A DNA stretch of 64,000 nt from positions 4,464,001 to 4,528,000 of the forward strand of contig LSAX01000003.1 of the NCBI GenBank assembly GCA_001557505.1, given 5' to 3'. The DNA comes from Reticulascus tulasneorum (taxonomy: Eukaryota > Ascomycota > Sordariomycetes > Glomerellales > Reticulascaceae). Positions 46,851 through 61,800 of this stretch are shown in pieces; the stretch's first letter is position 1, and each line of letters starts with the position of its first letter. A program made the position numbers and the translations under genes. The notes beneath the pieces are model-generated. The model was given only the letters and a program-made list of their open reading frames with translations, was not told where the DNA came from and did no database searches.

Positions 46851-49800
46851 AATAATCTTTAATTATAACTTTCTATTATAGTCAATCGTTTTACCTATAT
46901 TTGAAAGACGAAAGCTTTTTTTATAATTAGACTACGTCTAAGATATCTTAAGGTTTATTTAAAGTAAATTAGGAAGACGGTTTTACTATTATTCTTAATG
47001 TTACTAGGTTGTCTAACCTAGTTTAACTTTCTACGTTAGATATTATTAAATAATATAATATAACGTCTTTTTAGTTATTAAGTTTATTAAGTAATATAGA
47101 CTAAGGTATTTTTAGTTTAGGTAATAGTTTTATAGATCTAGGTCTTTTGGCCGATCTAGGTATTATAAATAAAATTATTATACTAAATCTTAGCAATTTT
47201 ATAAATTCTTAGGTAGTTTTTATATATTTTCTAAATATCTATAATTTTTCTATTTAATAAGATATTTAAAAGTATTTTTATTGTTATATTATAAATCTAA
47301 AATTTATTCTATCTTATAATCTTAATCGTCGATGTTAACTATGATAATATTTTAAGGTTCTACGTTATCTAATATTGGTTTTAGTAATAATATATAAAAT
47401 ATTAGGTATATCTTTATAATATTAGGTAATTTTAATTTATAATTAACTTTTGAAATTTTCTTTTTAATTTTAAATAGTCTAATAAGTTTATAATCTAACT
47501 TATTACTTAGTTTAATAGTTTTAATGTTCTATTATATAAGGTAAACGTTATATCTCTCCTTAAAGGTTAATCTTTTTAACTTTTTAATATTAATATATTT
47601 TAATATCTTTATAGTTATTAACTTTAGATCTTCTTGAAAAGATAATTATAATAATCGTAATATTTCTACGTAGACAGTTATTTTAGATATTATAAAACTT
47701 TCCTTTAATTCTCTATAAGTTATTAATTTAAAACTATAATTAACGTAGAACGAGGAAACCTTAATTGTTTTTATAGTTATGTTATTATAAACGAATTATG
47801 TTAATAATAATAATTTAACTTAATTATCTTATCTATAATTAATATAATAACATAGATATTATTTTAATATTTAATTTATCTTTTTTGTTTAATTATCTAT
47901 TTAAAGGTAGAAACTTATAAAGAGTTTATATTTTATCTTTAGTTATCTTATTAAGGATTATTAAAATTTAGATGTAAAAAGCTTATCTTTATTTATTATT
48001 AATTTTATAAATAATCTATATTATGTAAAGATAACCTTGATAAAAATATATATAAGTTCTTCTATATTATTTATTTCTTTATATAGTTTGAAATATATAT
48101 ATTTAGTAAGTTGGTTAATTATTATTAATATATTATCATATTTCATATTTATAAATAATTCCTTAAACTTTAGTAATTTAACTATAAAGTTTATAAATAC
48201 TGATTTTTATATTTTACTAGCTAGTTAAAGTGGTTATAATTCTTTATATAGTTTATATTATAATATCTTACTCTTTATGTAAGTTATATAATTCTTAATT
48301 ATTACCTAGACTTTATCTTTGGTTTTAATATAATTATAATATTGTTTAAGTCTTTAATAAGTTTTATTTACTTTTTAATGTTTATAAATAAGTATTTTGT
48401 ATACTTCTTTAATTAGCTACTTATTAGTTTAAGTTTCTTTCGTTAGTTATCATTTTAACGTAACATTAAGGTTTTTCTTGTTTAATATTAAAACGTTATT
48501 TAAGTTTCGTCTAAAGATAACGTTTATATCTTTAAGGATATTTTCTTCGTGATCGGTCTTTTGGCTAAATATATCTACTTGGCCGTTTTTAGATCTTTTT
48601 TTATATATGATTTTAAAGTTAAATTCTTAAAGGAATTCTAATTATCAAATCTACTGTTTGTTTAGGTCTTTATTAATTATAAAATATATAAGGTTCTTAT
48701 AGTCTATATAGACTTTAACCTTATATTTAGTTCTTAAAAAATAATATTTCTATTTTTTAAATATTTTAATGATTTTTATTAATTCTTTGTTATAAATTTA
48801 GTAATTAAGTTTTAATCTATTTAGTTTTTTTAAGAAGAAAGTTATTAGATATAATATTCTGTAATTATCTTTTTATAAAAGTTATCTTCTTAATATATAA
48901 TTAGAGACGTCTATTTTAACCTTAAAAGGTTTTTTTAAGTCTAAGATCGTTAAGATTAGTTTTTACGTGATTTTTTTTTTTATATTTTAAAAAGCTTTTT
49001 TTATTTATAATATCTATTTAAAGGTTTTATTATTCTTAGTCAGCTTTATTAATAAGAATACTTTTTAGCTATAAGATATAATAAACTTTTAGTAGAAATT
49101 TATAAATCTTAAAAAGTTTTATATATCTTATATGTTTTACAGTGTAAGCTATTTAACTATTATTATAATTTTCTTTTTATCTATATTAATTTATCTTAAT
49201 ATAATTATATAGCTTAAGAAGTTAACTTGTTTAAAATGGAATATACTCTTTTTAGGTTTAATTAATAATTTAATATTCTAAAGTTTCTAAAATACTTAAT
49301 ATATATATTTTTTATGTTCGTCTAATATTTTAGAGAAGATTAAGATATTATCTAAGTAGATTATTATAAATTAGTCGAGGTATTCTTTTAAGACTTAGTT
49401 AATTATAATCTAAAACGTAGCTAACGTATTAGTAAGTCTGAAAGGTATAATAAGATATTTAAAATATCTTTTTCTAATTTAAAAGGTTATTTTCTATTTT
49501 TCGCTTTTTTTTATCTAGATTAGGTTATATACTTTTTTAAGGTTAAATATTATAAAATATTTAACTTTAAAAAGTAAGTCTTTAAGTTTTAAGATTAAAG
49601 GTAATAAATAATAATTCTTAATTATGATCTTATTTAATTATTTATAATTAATATATAATTATAATTTTCTGTTTTTCTTTAATATGAATAAGATAAAGTA
49701 TCTTATTAGCGATGTTAAAGGTTTAATATAACCTTTTTTTAAGTTTTCGTTAAGGTAAACGTCTAATATTTCTCGCTATATAGGATTTAGTAAGTATATT

Positions 49801-51000
49801 ATATAAAATTTTAGTTATATATTTTCTTTTAGTTTGATTTTGTGGTCGTAAGGTCTATATTCTAATAACTTTATATTAAGTTTTTCGCTGAATAGTTATT
49901 TGTATTTATAATATTCGAATAGAATCTGTTCTAATTAGTTAATTATGGTTTAACGTTCTATCTTATATAATAATTTAGTAGATATCTACTTTTAGTATAT
50001 TATCATCTTTATCTTAGGTATTATGTTAAGCTTATGTAATATTAAAGGTCTTAATTATTTAAAGGTTAAGCTATCTACTTATTAGATTATTTTAGTAATT
50101 TAGTTAATCTAAGGGTTATTCTCTTTTAACTAAGTAATATTTAAAATTACTTAGTACTTTCTGATATCTACGATATTAAAAATGATTATTTATTCTTAAT
50201 TATAATTAAATATTATAAATTATATAGTTTCCTTGATAATATAGCTTTTATTATATATAAATAGTTCTCTTTTTATAATAATCAATTTATATAAGCTCTT
50301 CTTAAGTTTCTAAGATAATTTTATATTATTAATTAACGTAAAAGTAATATAATTCTCTTATATATTATTATCGATTATAGCTTATATAAACTAACTTTTT
50401 ATCTTTATTAAGATTTTTATATATATATAATTAACACTTTTATTATAGATTATATTAAGGTTTCTTTCTTTATATTTTTATTGTTATATTATTATTATCG
50501 TAGTGGTTCTTATTATTTAAACTAAGTTATATATAATTTATTCTCTTATAGATTATCTTTCTGCTTTTTTATTATAATATACTTTATAATATTTAGTATA
50601 ATATTTGTTTTATTTGATTTTTCTAAATAAATATTCTATTAGAAAGTTAAGATATAATATAAATATTATATATCTTAATTCTATATATCTTTTTATTAAG
50701 ACTTAATAAGATAGTTTAGTTATTAGGTAAGGCTTATCGATTAGTTAACTTTTTTTATATTAAAGATATTATCTATATTATTTTTTGTCTAGTTTATACG
50801 TGATATAATTATCCTATAGGTAATCTACTTAGTAGATTTTGTTATATTAGAGGTAATCTCTTATTATTTATTCGTTATCTCTAAATATCATTTTAATATC
50901 TTTGGTCTAAATGTTAAAGTTTAATCGTATATCGTATTAGCTTACGCTTATTAAGATTATTTTGTTATGGATTCTTTTAGGTATTAGTTTTAATCTTTTG
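46850..51000 (-). pseudogene. pol of G2, broken
   Basis: Same domain order as G1 but inverted. The chromodomain is at about 47166-47338, integrase with HHCC region at about 47900-48450, and RNase H at about 48550-48950. RT has F-I-L-K-K-N at about 49658-49690 and Y-L-D-N-I-L-I-F-S-K-I at about 49332-49366. Stops are TAA/TAG/TGA from RIP. Several Asp and Gly positions are Asn, Arg or Lys. The encoded proteins would copy the element RNA and insert the cDNA. This copy cannot make them. Confidence 0.88.
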
Positions 51001-51399
51001 TTAAGTATTTTGATAATATATATAAAAAGGTCTAATCTAGTTTATCTTAAAGGAGATTTATCTTCGTTAGGGATATCTTTATTGTTTAACGATTTTAATA
51101 TTTTTTTAATGTTAACTTTATAAATAATTTATTTAATTTATTATTCGATTATTTTTATTATAATGTTTAATCGTTATAATGTAAATAATCGTTAGATTTA
51201 TAATCGTCTACGTTCTCTTTCTATTATTATTAAGGTTTTTTTCTTTTTGTTAATTATGTAGAACTTCTCTAGGTTAGTTAATAATGTTTATATCTTATAT
51301 ATCTTTCTACCTAATCGATCTTTTTTCTTATATATTAATATAAGTAGGATTTCCTTTATTCTTTGTTATATAGTTAGCTTAATGTTAATAAATATGATT

Positions 51400-53119
51400 T
51401 CTTATTATATTTCTTATATTATTTCTTTGATTTTCTTAAAGTATTATTTTATAATAAGTTCTTAATGTTAAATTATTAACCATAAGTCTTTTTCTTTAGT
51501 GTTAGTTATTATTAATTCTCTAGTTTCTTTTTCGGTAGTTTATATTAAGGTGTTTATTTCTAAGTCTAAGTTATCGTTATTATTATCTAAAAATGGTTTA
51601 AAATAGTTAGTAAAATTATTTAATAATATCTAAAAGCTTAATATTACTTATTTAATTAAGGTCTAATCTTCCGTAATCTCTAAAGTTTATTTGTTATTAT
51701 TTGCTAATCTTTTATTAATATAGAAAAATATATATTAAATAGTATTATAATATTTATAAGCTAATTTCAGAAGTTGCTTTAGGTCGCCGTGTTAATATTA
51801 TCTATAATATTTATATCTATCGTTAGATTTTATATTATTATTCTTAAGTCTTTTTATTATTATAAATTATTTAACTTTTATAAACATAATATCTTACCTT
51901 TCGAAGGTAGGTACCTCGATTAGGTCTAAGATATCTGCTCCGTGTTTCTTTAGGTTATATCGTATATAAAATCTAAGGTAATACCTTACGTTTTCCTTAT
52001 CTAATTTATATATAAAGTAATTATCGTCGTAATATCTAGATTAATATATTAATAAGTATTATATTATGTTTATTACTTATTAACTAGTTTTATTATATTT
52101 TAAGATATTAACCTATCGTTTATTAATAAGTCTCTAATTAGTTTTCTTAAGGTATTATTAAGCTATATAATTAGTTTACTTATATAAAAAGTATTTATTA
52201 TTCTTAAAGTCTTTCTAATTACTTTTCGTCTTGTGGACGTGATTAATAAAGTCTTAGATTAGCTTTTTCTTTTAGAACATATTAAGTTCTATTAGACCGT
52301 TATAATATCTGTAAGTAATATTTTATTAATATACCTTTTTCTAATTATTATATTACTTTCTAAAGTTAGCGTGGTAGGTGCTAGGTACTATGGTACGTCG
52401 TTTTTCTATTTATTATTTATATTAGTAATTATTAATATATACCGTTATTTTAATATACTTAGTTAAACGTTTAAATTAGTCTTCCTTAACTAGGTCGTCT
52501 TTAACTATATCTTTAAGTCCGTTATAAAACTATATTATAAACGTAAGTTCCTCCTAACTAACTTTAGAAGTTACTTATTAAAATGTTAAAACGTAATTAG
52601 CTGTTAACCCTTTCTAAGTTAAACATATTAACTACTTCTTACTTACTTTTTCCTCGTTTAAGCTGCTAAACGCTTTATATAATACTTTTTTAAATCTTAT
52701 AAACATAAAAAATATTTTTATAATTTCCATCTTAGCTTTATCTTTTTTCTTAAGATATTCTTAAAGATAAAGTTTAAACTAAATTATAATATCTTTTATT
52801 AAAAATGATATAGCTACTTTAACTTAATCTCTTAAAAATCTAAATTTATATTAATATATATCTTAGTAAAATTAAAGTTAGGTTATAAAGGCCTAAAGCT
52901 CTTTGGACTATCTTAAGAACTTCTACAGTAAAAAGATCTTTATTTTGTCCTTACTAATCTACGTACGAAAGACTTCGTTTTCTTTCTTAAGCTTTTAGAA
53001 TATTATTACGAGATATTCTAAACTAACTTTTCTTTTAAAGATATTTAATATTATATTTACCTAAAAGTAAGGATATTATTTATAATAATAAGTAACTTAC
53101 TAAATAAGAATAATCAAAA
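51400..53119 (-). pseudogene. gag of G2, broken
   Basis: Collinear with the G1 gag region. Around 51740-51860 the minus-strand codons show a cluster of Tyr/Cys-derived codons followed by H-G-D-L-K (possible zinc-knuckle remnant, spacing uncertain). Many C/G positions survive here (GTCGCCGTGTTAATAT), so this stretch is among the less damaged parts. Confidence 0.65.
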
Positions 53120-53732
53120 TATTATAATTATATTAAAGTTAATTATAATATTAATCTTAATAATAATTATTAAGGTTTATATTATTAAGTAAGTTAGGTA
53201 ATATTAATAAATAATATTATAAAAAAAGCTTTAGTCTAAACTTAATATTATAAAGTATATTATATAAGATTAATAATTAAGATTTAAAACTTAATAAAGT
53301 TAAAGACTTAGATTGATTACTAAAATATAATCAAGAACTATCTAATTATAGAAAAAACTATTTTTATATAAAAATATAAAATCCTTAGATCATTATAACA
53401 TCTTAGATTATTATAATCTTAAGATTATCGTGATCTTTTTATAAATAAATAATCTATCTTATTATATACTTACTTATAAGTCTTATTCTTCTAATAATCT
53501 TTAACCATTATCATCCTTTTATTAATAACATAACATCGTTAACGAAGGTCTATAAGCGATCTCTACATACTAACATCTTATCCCCATTATAGATAGGCTA
53601 AACGTTATATTATATATTTATTTAATAATATTTAGCATAATATATATACCTCTAATCTTAAATATTATTATATAAACATATTCTACCGTCTATAACCATC
53701 TACTAGAGAAATTACATATTATAACCATGATA
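53120..53732 (-). repeat. 5' LTR of G2 (613 bp)
   Basis: It aligns end to end with 45755-46367. It ends CCATGATA on the plus strand (TGTCACGG inverted, after RIP). Confidence 0.92.
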
Positions 53733-53737
53733 TTATA
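53733..53737 (-). repeat. Target site duplication of G2, right (TTATA)
   Basis: Exact partner of 45750-45754. Confidence 0.85.
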
Positions 53738-56465
53738 TAAACTAACCTTTTATCTTTATTAAGATTTTTATATATATATAATTAATATTTTTATTATAAA
53801 TTATATTAAGGTTTTTTTCTTTATATTTTTATTATTATATTATTATTATTATAATAATTCTTATTATTTAAACTAAGTTATATATAATTTGTTTTTTTAC
53901 GAATTATTTCTCTGCTTTTTCGTTATAATATATTTTATAATATTTAATATAATATTCATTTTATTTGATTTTTCTAAATAAGCATTTTATTAGAAAGTTA
54001 AGATATAATATAAATATTATATATCTTAGTTTTATATATCTTTTTATTAAAACTTAATATAATAATTTAATTATTAAATAAGGTTTATTAATTAGTTAGT
54101 TCTTTCTTTATTAAAAATATTATCTATATTACCTTTTATCTAATTTATATATAATATAATTATCTTATAAATAATCTATTTAATAAATTTTATTATGTTA
54201 AAAATAATCTTTTATTATTTATTTTTTATTTTTAAACATCATTTTAATATTTTTAGTTTAAATGTTAAGATTTAGTTATATATTATATTAGTTTACCTTT
54301 ATTAAAACTATTTTATTATAAATTTCTTTAAGTATTAATTTTAATCTTTTATTAAGTATTTTAATAATATATATAAAAAGGTTTATTTTAATTTATCTTA
54401 AAAAGGATTTTTTTTTATTTAAGATATCTTTATTTTTTAACGTTTTAAATATTTTTTTAATTTTAAGTTTTTAAATTATTATCTAAATTTATTATTTAAT
54501 AATTTTTATTATAAAACTTAGTTATTATAATATAAAAGGTTATTAGATTTATTATTATTTATATTTTTTCTTAATTATTATTAAAGTTTTTTCTTTTTTA
54601 TTAATTATATAGAACTTTTTTAAGTTAGTTAATAAAGTTTATATTTTATATATTTTTTTATTAAGTTGATCTTTTTTTATATATATTATAATAAATAAGA
54701 TTTTATTGATTTTATATTATATAGTTAGTTTAATATAAACGAATATAATCTTTTATTATATTTTTTATGTTATTCTTTTGATTTTCTCAAAATATTATTT
54801 AATAATAAGTTCTTAATGTTAGATTATTAATTATAAATTTTCTTTTTTGGTATTAGTTAAAATTAATTTTTTAGTTTTTTCTTTAATAAATTATATTAAG
54901 ATATTTATTTTTAAATTTAAGTTATTATCATTATTATTTAAAAGTAATTTAAAATAATTAATAAAATTATTTAATAATATTTAGAAGTCTAATATTACCT
55001 ATTTAATTAAAATCTAGTTTTTTATAATCTTTAAGGTTTATTTGTTATTTTTTGTTAATTATTTATTAATATAGAAAAATATATATTAAATAATATTATA
55101 ATGTTTATAAGTTAACTTTAAAAGTTATTTTAAGTTAATATATTAATATTATCTATAATATTTATATCTATTATTAAATTTTACATTATTATTTCTAAGC
55201 TTTCTTATTATTATAAATTACTTAATTTTTATAAACATAACATCTTACCTTTTAAAGGTAAGTGTTTTGATTAAGTCTAAAATATCTATTTTATGTTTTT
55301 TTAGGTTATATTATATATAAGGTTTAAGGTAATATCTTATATTTTCTTTATCTAATTTATATATAAAATAATTATTATCATAATATCTAGATTAATATAT
55401 TAATAAATATTATATTATATCTATTATTTATTAATTAGTTTTATTATGTTTTAAGATGTTAATTTATTATTTATTAATAGGTTTTTAATTGGTTTTCTTA
55501 AGATATTATTAAGTTATATAACTAAGTTATTTATATAAAAAATATTTATTATTTTTAAGGTCTTTCTAATTACTTTTCACTTTATAAACATAGTTAATAA
55601 AATCTTAAATTAACTTTTTTTTTAGAATATATTAAGTTTTATTAAACTATTATAATATTTATAAATAATATTTTGTTAATATATCTTTTTCTAATTATTA
55701 TATTATTTTCTAAAATTAATATAATAAATATTAAATATTATAATATGATGTTTCTTTATTTATTATTTATATTAATAATTATTAATATATATTATTATTT
55801 TAATATATTTAGTTAAATATTTAAATTAGTTTTTTCTAATTAAGTTGTTTTTAATTATATCTTTAAGTTTATTATAAAATTATATTATAAATATAAATTC
55901 TTTTTAATTAACTTTTAAAGTTATTTATTAAAATATTAAAATATAATTAATTATTAACTTTTTCTAGGTTAAATATATTAACTATTTCTTATTTATCTTT
56001 TCCTTATTAAAGTTATTAAATATTTTATATAATATTTTTTTAAATCTTATAAATATAAAAAATATTTTTATAATTTCTATCTTAGTTTTATTTTTTTAAG
56101 GTATTCTTAAAGATAAAGTTTAAACTAGATTATAATATTTTTTATTAAAAATAATATAATTATTTTAATTTAATTTTTTAAAAATCTAAATTTATATTAA
56201 TATATATCTTAATAAAGTCTAAGTTAGGTTATAAAAGTTTAAAACTTTTTAAATTATTTTAAGAATTTTTATAATAAAAAGATTTTTATTTTATCTTTAT
56301 TAATTTATATATAAAAAACTTCGTTTTCCTTTTTAAGTTTTTAAAATATTATTATAAAATATTCTAAATTAACTTTTCTTTTAAAAGTATTTAGTATTAT
56401 ATTTACCTAGAGGTAAGAATATTATTTATAATAATAAATAACTTATTAAATAAAAGTAATTAAAA
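53738..56465 (-). pseudogene. gag and start of pol of G3, broken
   Basis: It aligns in the same orientation with 50386-53119 of G2 (2728 against 2734 bases), but CG has almost vanished and nearly every CA/TG is TA. Frames are unreadable in most places. Confidence 0.8.
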
Positions 56466-57073
56466 TATTATTATTATATTAAGATTAGTTATAATATTAA
56501 TCTTAATAATAATTATTAAAATTTATATTATTAAATAAGTTAAGTAATATTAATAAATAATATTATAAAAAAAGCTTTAATTTAAACTTAATATTATAAA
56601 ATATATTATATAAAATTAATAATTAAAATTTAAAACTTAGTAAAGTTAAAAACTTAGATTAATTATTAAAATATAATTAAGAATTATCTAATTATAAAAA
56701 AGATTATTCTTATATAAAAATATAAAATCCTTAAATTATAATCTTCTTAAATTATTATAATCTTAGATTATTATAATCTTGTTAATTCCTAATTTATCTT
56801 ATTATATATTTATTTATATATCTTATTTTTTTAATAATCTTTAATTATTATTATCTTTTCATTAATAATATAATATTATTAATAAAAGTCTATAAACAAT
56901 CTTTATATGTTAATATTTTATCTTTATTATAAATAAGTTAAACATCATATTATATATTTTATTTTATAATATTTAATATAATATATATACCTTTAATCTT
57001 AGGTATTATTATTTAAATATATTTTATTATTTATAATCGTTTACTAGAAAGGTTATATATTATAACCGTAATA
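56466..57073 (-). repeat. 5' LTR of G3
   Basis: About 608 bp matching the 613-bp LTR family, ending TATAACCGTAATA on the plus strand. Confidence 0.85.
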
Positions 57074-57078
57074 TATGG

Positions 57079-57440
57079 TTATTAAATTTTTAAAAATAAT
57101 ATTTTATTATTTATTTATTATTTTTAAATATTATTTTAATATCTTTAATTTATATATTAAATTTTAATTATATATTATATTAGTTTATATTTATTAAAGT
57201 TATTTTATTATAAAAATATTTAAATATAAATTTTAGTTTTTTTATTAAATATTTTAATAATATATATAATAAAGTTTATTTTAATTTGTTTAAAAACATT
57301 TTTATTTTTTTAAAATATTTTTATTTTTTAATATTTTAAATATTTTTTTAATTATAAATTATTAAATTATTATTTAGATTTATTATTTAATAATCTTTAT
57401 TATAAAACTTAATTATTATAATATAAAAAGTTATTCAATT
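57079..57440 (-). mobile_element. Gypsy internal fragment G4
   Basis: It aligns in the same orientation with about 54190-54545 (the gag/pol junction of the G1 family), so it is a piece of yet another copy, cut by G3 on the left and by LINE L3 on the right. Extremely AT-rich. Confidence 0.75.
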
Positions 57441-57596
57441 TTGATCAAAAACCTAATAACCCTTTTTAGCTAAATAATCACGAAACCATTAATAAAATCT
57501 AAATAAAGTAGCTTATAAGATCGGCGACGGCTATATAAGGCCGTAGATATATATATAAGGTAATATACTTAATATAGTAGTAATAATAATAGAAAA

Positions 57597-58780
57597 ATGT
57601 TAATATTAATAATTAACGGGGTAAACGTTATCCTGATCACGTTAAGCCGTAAACGATTACTTAAGGCTATATATATTAATAGACTAATTTATAATTTAAA
57701 GATATTAAACTTAATAATAAATATTATTACTAAAGTTAAAAAGTTTTTTACCTAAAACGATAAAAAACCTAAAATATAAACGTTTATAGAAGAATTATTA
57801 AGATATCTTAAAGCCGTATAAGACTAACTAAGCCTTATTATTATTAAACTTACGGCTATTAAAAAGAAACTTAATATATTAACATCTAAAACTATAAAGC
57901 CCTCCTTAACACTAAAAACGTATATAACCACAGCCACCCTCAAACTAATATAAAAAAATATATATTATAAATTAACTATCTATATTAAAAACATATTAAC
58001 AAATATTAATATAAAAATACTTAAAAAAACAATTAAAGCCATAAACCAAACTATAAAAGTGAGAACGGTTATTATAACCCACAAACTAACTAATAAAGAC
58101 TAAGAGGTAATATTTAGCTCTAAGACAACAAAAGATATATATAAAAAAAAAGATAACTAGATCTAAACTACCTTTTACCTTAAAGCTAAAACCTACCATA
58201 CTAGATTATAAATAATAGCAAGTAGCCTCAAATGACTAGCTATAGACAAAAGAACCTTCCTTACTAACCTCTAAGCCGAAAATAAGGTAAAAATCAAAAA
58301 AGTTAAATAACCTAAAAATGGTAAATATCTCCTTATAACCACAAACGACTTTGTAAAAGCTTATAAATTCTATTATAGAGATATCACTTTAGACTTAGAA
58401 TAATTTAGTTATAAATTATATAAAGCTATAATTAAAATTAAATAATATTATAATTATTAATAATTCGGCTATATCATAAAAGCTTATAAACGACCGCTTA
58501 TATATAGATATTATAGATATAAAGGCTACTGAGATAAAAACCAAACTATATAAAAATCAACTTACCCTATACATAACTAAGAGAAATTACTAAAATACCC
58601 TAACTATATAAAAGATCACCTTATATAATTAAAAGATTATATTAACCAAAAAAAATAATAAATATTTATAAACATAACCTAAATCGTAAAACCTTAACAA
58701 TTTACCTTCGTAGATAACCTTTAGACTAACGATCTTATACCTAATATCTACTTCGTAAAACTAATGATATATATATATAA
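57597..58780 (+). pseudogene. ORF1 (gag-like) of LINE L3, broken
   Basis: From an ATG at 57597 the frame reads L-I-I-N-G-V-N-V-I-L-I-T-L-S-R-K-R-L-L-K, collinear with L2. Later, near 58500-58620, codons TAT/TAC/TGA replace probable Cys/His/Trp (R-Y-Y-R-Y-K-G-Y-*), compatible with zinc knuckles of LINE ORF1 RNA-binding proteins. The residue spacing is not certain. Confidence 0.55.
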
Positions 58781-58899
58781 AACTAAGAGGCTATATACGA
58801 CCATATTAACTACTTAAACTATATTAATTAGAGATAAGCTTAAAAGCTCTACCAAAGCCTCGATAAGCTCTAAGGATATTATAACAATGATTACGTTAT

Positions 58900-61800
58900 C
58901 ATAAACCTTTATAAACATATAAAAAACTATAACTAACCTAAAATTAAAAATAAAAGATAACCTTAACTTTAATAAAAACATATTACTTTATTAAATAGCT
59001 AAACTTATAAGATATAACATATTAACATATAAAACTTTATAACTTTACACTTATTAAACTATAACACAAAGAAGATTACAACTAATATAATAAAGGTAAT
59101 ACATGATAAGGCCTTATATAACGTTATAATTATATAAAAACTTATATAGAAAAAAAGAACTATAAAGACATATTACCTAAACTCTTCTAAATATTTAATA
59201 ATTAAATATATAAATAAAAAAAGACTATATATAACCATCTATATCTATAAGACTATAAAAAAATAAACATATCATATTAAACCAGACTAATATAATATCA
59301 CTATATTACTAAATAAAAGTCTACTTATTATATATTCTATATACTCAGCATACCTAAACTTATATATATATATAAATTAAAATATAATCTTAGACGACTT
59401 TATATAATAACTAATATTAATAGGAAAAACCATATTACTAAAAGATTTTAACCTTAAAAACTTATAATAGTAAACTAATAGTTATATATATATAAACATA
59501 TATAAACTTATTTAACTAACAAAAAGATAAAGATTATACTTCGTCATACCTCTAAACATTATTACTAAGTAAACACCTAGATATATAGACTTAACAATCA
59601 ACCTTTACTAAGTAACCGTAAATAATTATATAAGATAAATCAAAATAATACTTTATAATAAATCTAACCATATTAGATAAAAATATAAAATAACGGCTAT
59701 ATTAACAACCTTATAAAGATAAAAGTAGTTCACTTAGCGTACCTTTAACTAAGATAAAATAACCATGGAAAGTTATATATTATTATAACTAAAAACATTA
59801 GATATAAACAAAGAACTTGATTAATATATTATATTCTTAATAAAAGAACTAATAAAGATCATGGTTATTTACGTTTATATAATATAAAGAGAGAACACGC
59901 TTAAAAATAATTAATAAAATATAAAAACTTATAAAGTCATCTAAGAAGAAAGAAAAACTAAGAAAATATAATATATATAGAAAATAGATAAAGCTAAACG
60001 ATAGTTTGAGACTATAAAAAAACTTAAAAAGTAGATAATAACAAAAACTAAGAGAGCTTATTAACGAAAGGCTTTATATAAATAATCTAGCAAGCTAGAC
60101 GATATATAAAAAATAACAGCCTAAGCTTAAAAAGATAATTAAAGACTATATAAGCCTAACTTAATCCTACCTTTACAAATAAACATATATAACAACATAT
60201 AAACTACTATATATATAGATAAAGCCAAAGCCTTTACTAACTAATTTTACCTTATTATAATTATAAACCTTAAAGATATCTATAAATAAACGTTCGTAGA
60301 TATAAACTATCTTAATATAATCTTTATTAACTACTTAGCCATAGAAAATAAAGTTATCATAATATTTAAGGCTTATAAACCTTAGAATATACCTAGACTA
60401 AATAGACTTTTAAATAAGTTCCTCTTTACGTACGGAAGCCTGTTAACAACCATAATAACCAATATTATTAATACTTATTAGAAATTAGAATATTACTTAA
60501 TAATATTTAAATAATTTATGATAATAATTATCTTAAAGCTAAATAAGATAGAAAAAGATTATATAAATATATAAAGACTAATTACGTTATTAACTATAAT
60601 AAATAAAATCATAAAAACCATATTTATATGTAAACTTACGTAGATAGCTAAAAATATAAACGTATTATCTTTAGAACAGATAAGTAATAAGAAAAGAAAG
60701 TCTATAAAATCAAACCTCTAACTCTTAATAGATCAGATTAAGATTATTTAAAATCTTAAACTTATGGTTATAATCTTATCTTTAGATATTAAAAACATAT
60801 TTAATATAATAATCTTATTAAAACTCATAGATAACCTATATAAACTTAGATTTATAAGATAATTAATTTGATTTATATTAAACTATCTCTTAAGGAAAAT
60901 AACTTAACTATTCTTTAATAATAAGCTAATATAAAAGATCTTAAATAATTATAAGATATTATAAAAGTTACTAATTACCGCCTTACTATTTACATTATAT
61001 ATAATCTACCTATATCATAACTTACATAGCCTAGATAATATCTTAGCTATAAGATTTATAAATAATATAAACCTAATTAAACTTAAGAAGATAATAGAGG
61101 ATATATACGAATAACTTTAAAAAGTATATAAAATATATCTAGAATAAACTAATAAATATAGAATATAATTTAACCTTAACAAATATCAACTTCTATATAT
61201 TAATTATAAAAGATAGATAAAAACTATATAATTCTAACTAAGAGAATATATAATTATACTTAACGATAATATAAAAATCTTAAGTATATAACTTAATAAG
61301 AAGTTTAACTAAGAACCACACACGGCGGCCTTCAAATAAAAACTAAAAACACAAAGACTAACGTTTAGCAAGATCTACACATCAACCTAGAAGTTATACC
61401 TTATATAAGTATAAACGATTTATATAACCATCATAAAAACGTTAATAAATATCGCCGCACCAATATAACATAATATTAATAAGATAAAAAAGATAAAAAG
61501 GCTCTTTCAAATTATATAAAATAAATACCTCTATACGGTCTCTAGAACCTTCAAAAAGACTTTTAATAACCAAAAAGAGATTAAAACCTTTATCTTCTTA
61601 ATAGATCTCTAACTTAATATTAAAACTGCTAAATTCCAGAAAAAGCTACATAAAAATAAGATCATAGATTAGATCTATATAATATATAACTATATAAAAC
61701 TACTTACAGCTAAGCTTAGACCTATGGTAATATAACTTACCGTTAACACTATTTATAAAGCCTTAATAGAAGAACGTAATATAGAAGGTTAATATAACAA

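Larger units (their letters stand above)
45755..53732 (-). mobile_element. Full-length Ty3/Gypsy chromovirus G2
   Basis: 7978 bp with two LTRs of 613 bp each, TG...CA ends (TGTTATGATC on the plus strand at 45755) and a perfect 5-bp duplication. It contains gag and pol in the normal order on the minus strand and is collinear with G1. It lies inside G3, a degraded relative, so one family member jumped into another. The 5' LTR and internal DNA are more RIP-changed than the 3' LTR, which keeps CATGTCAGGGCTAG. Confidence 0.93.
41718..57073 (-). mobile_element. Old Gypsy copy G3 (G1 family), split by two later insertions
   Basis: It reads on the minus strand: 5' LTR 56466-57073, then gag/pol 53738-56465, then (after G2) 44677-45749, then (after the Fot1-like element) 42224-42843, then a truncated 3' LTR 41718-42223. 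Collinearity with G2 is nearly complete up to RNase H. About 2.3 kb covering integrase and chromodomain plus about 110 bases of LTR are deleted at about 42223. G3 is far more AT-rich than G2, so it is older. No matching target duplication was found (TTAAT against TATGG). Confidence 0.85.

Noticed and set aside
48037..48228. Plus-strand 63-codon frame
   Set aside because: Antisense to the integrase region of G2.
41713..57078. Target duplication of G3
   Set aside because: The five bases at the two ends are TTAAT and TATGG, which RIP alone does not reconcile. One border is probably rearranged.
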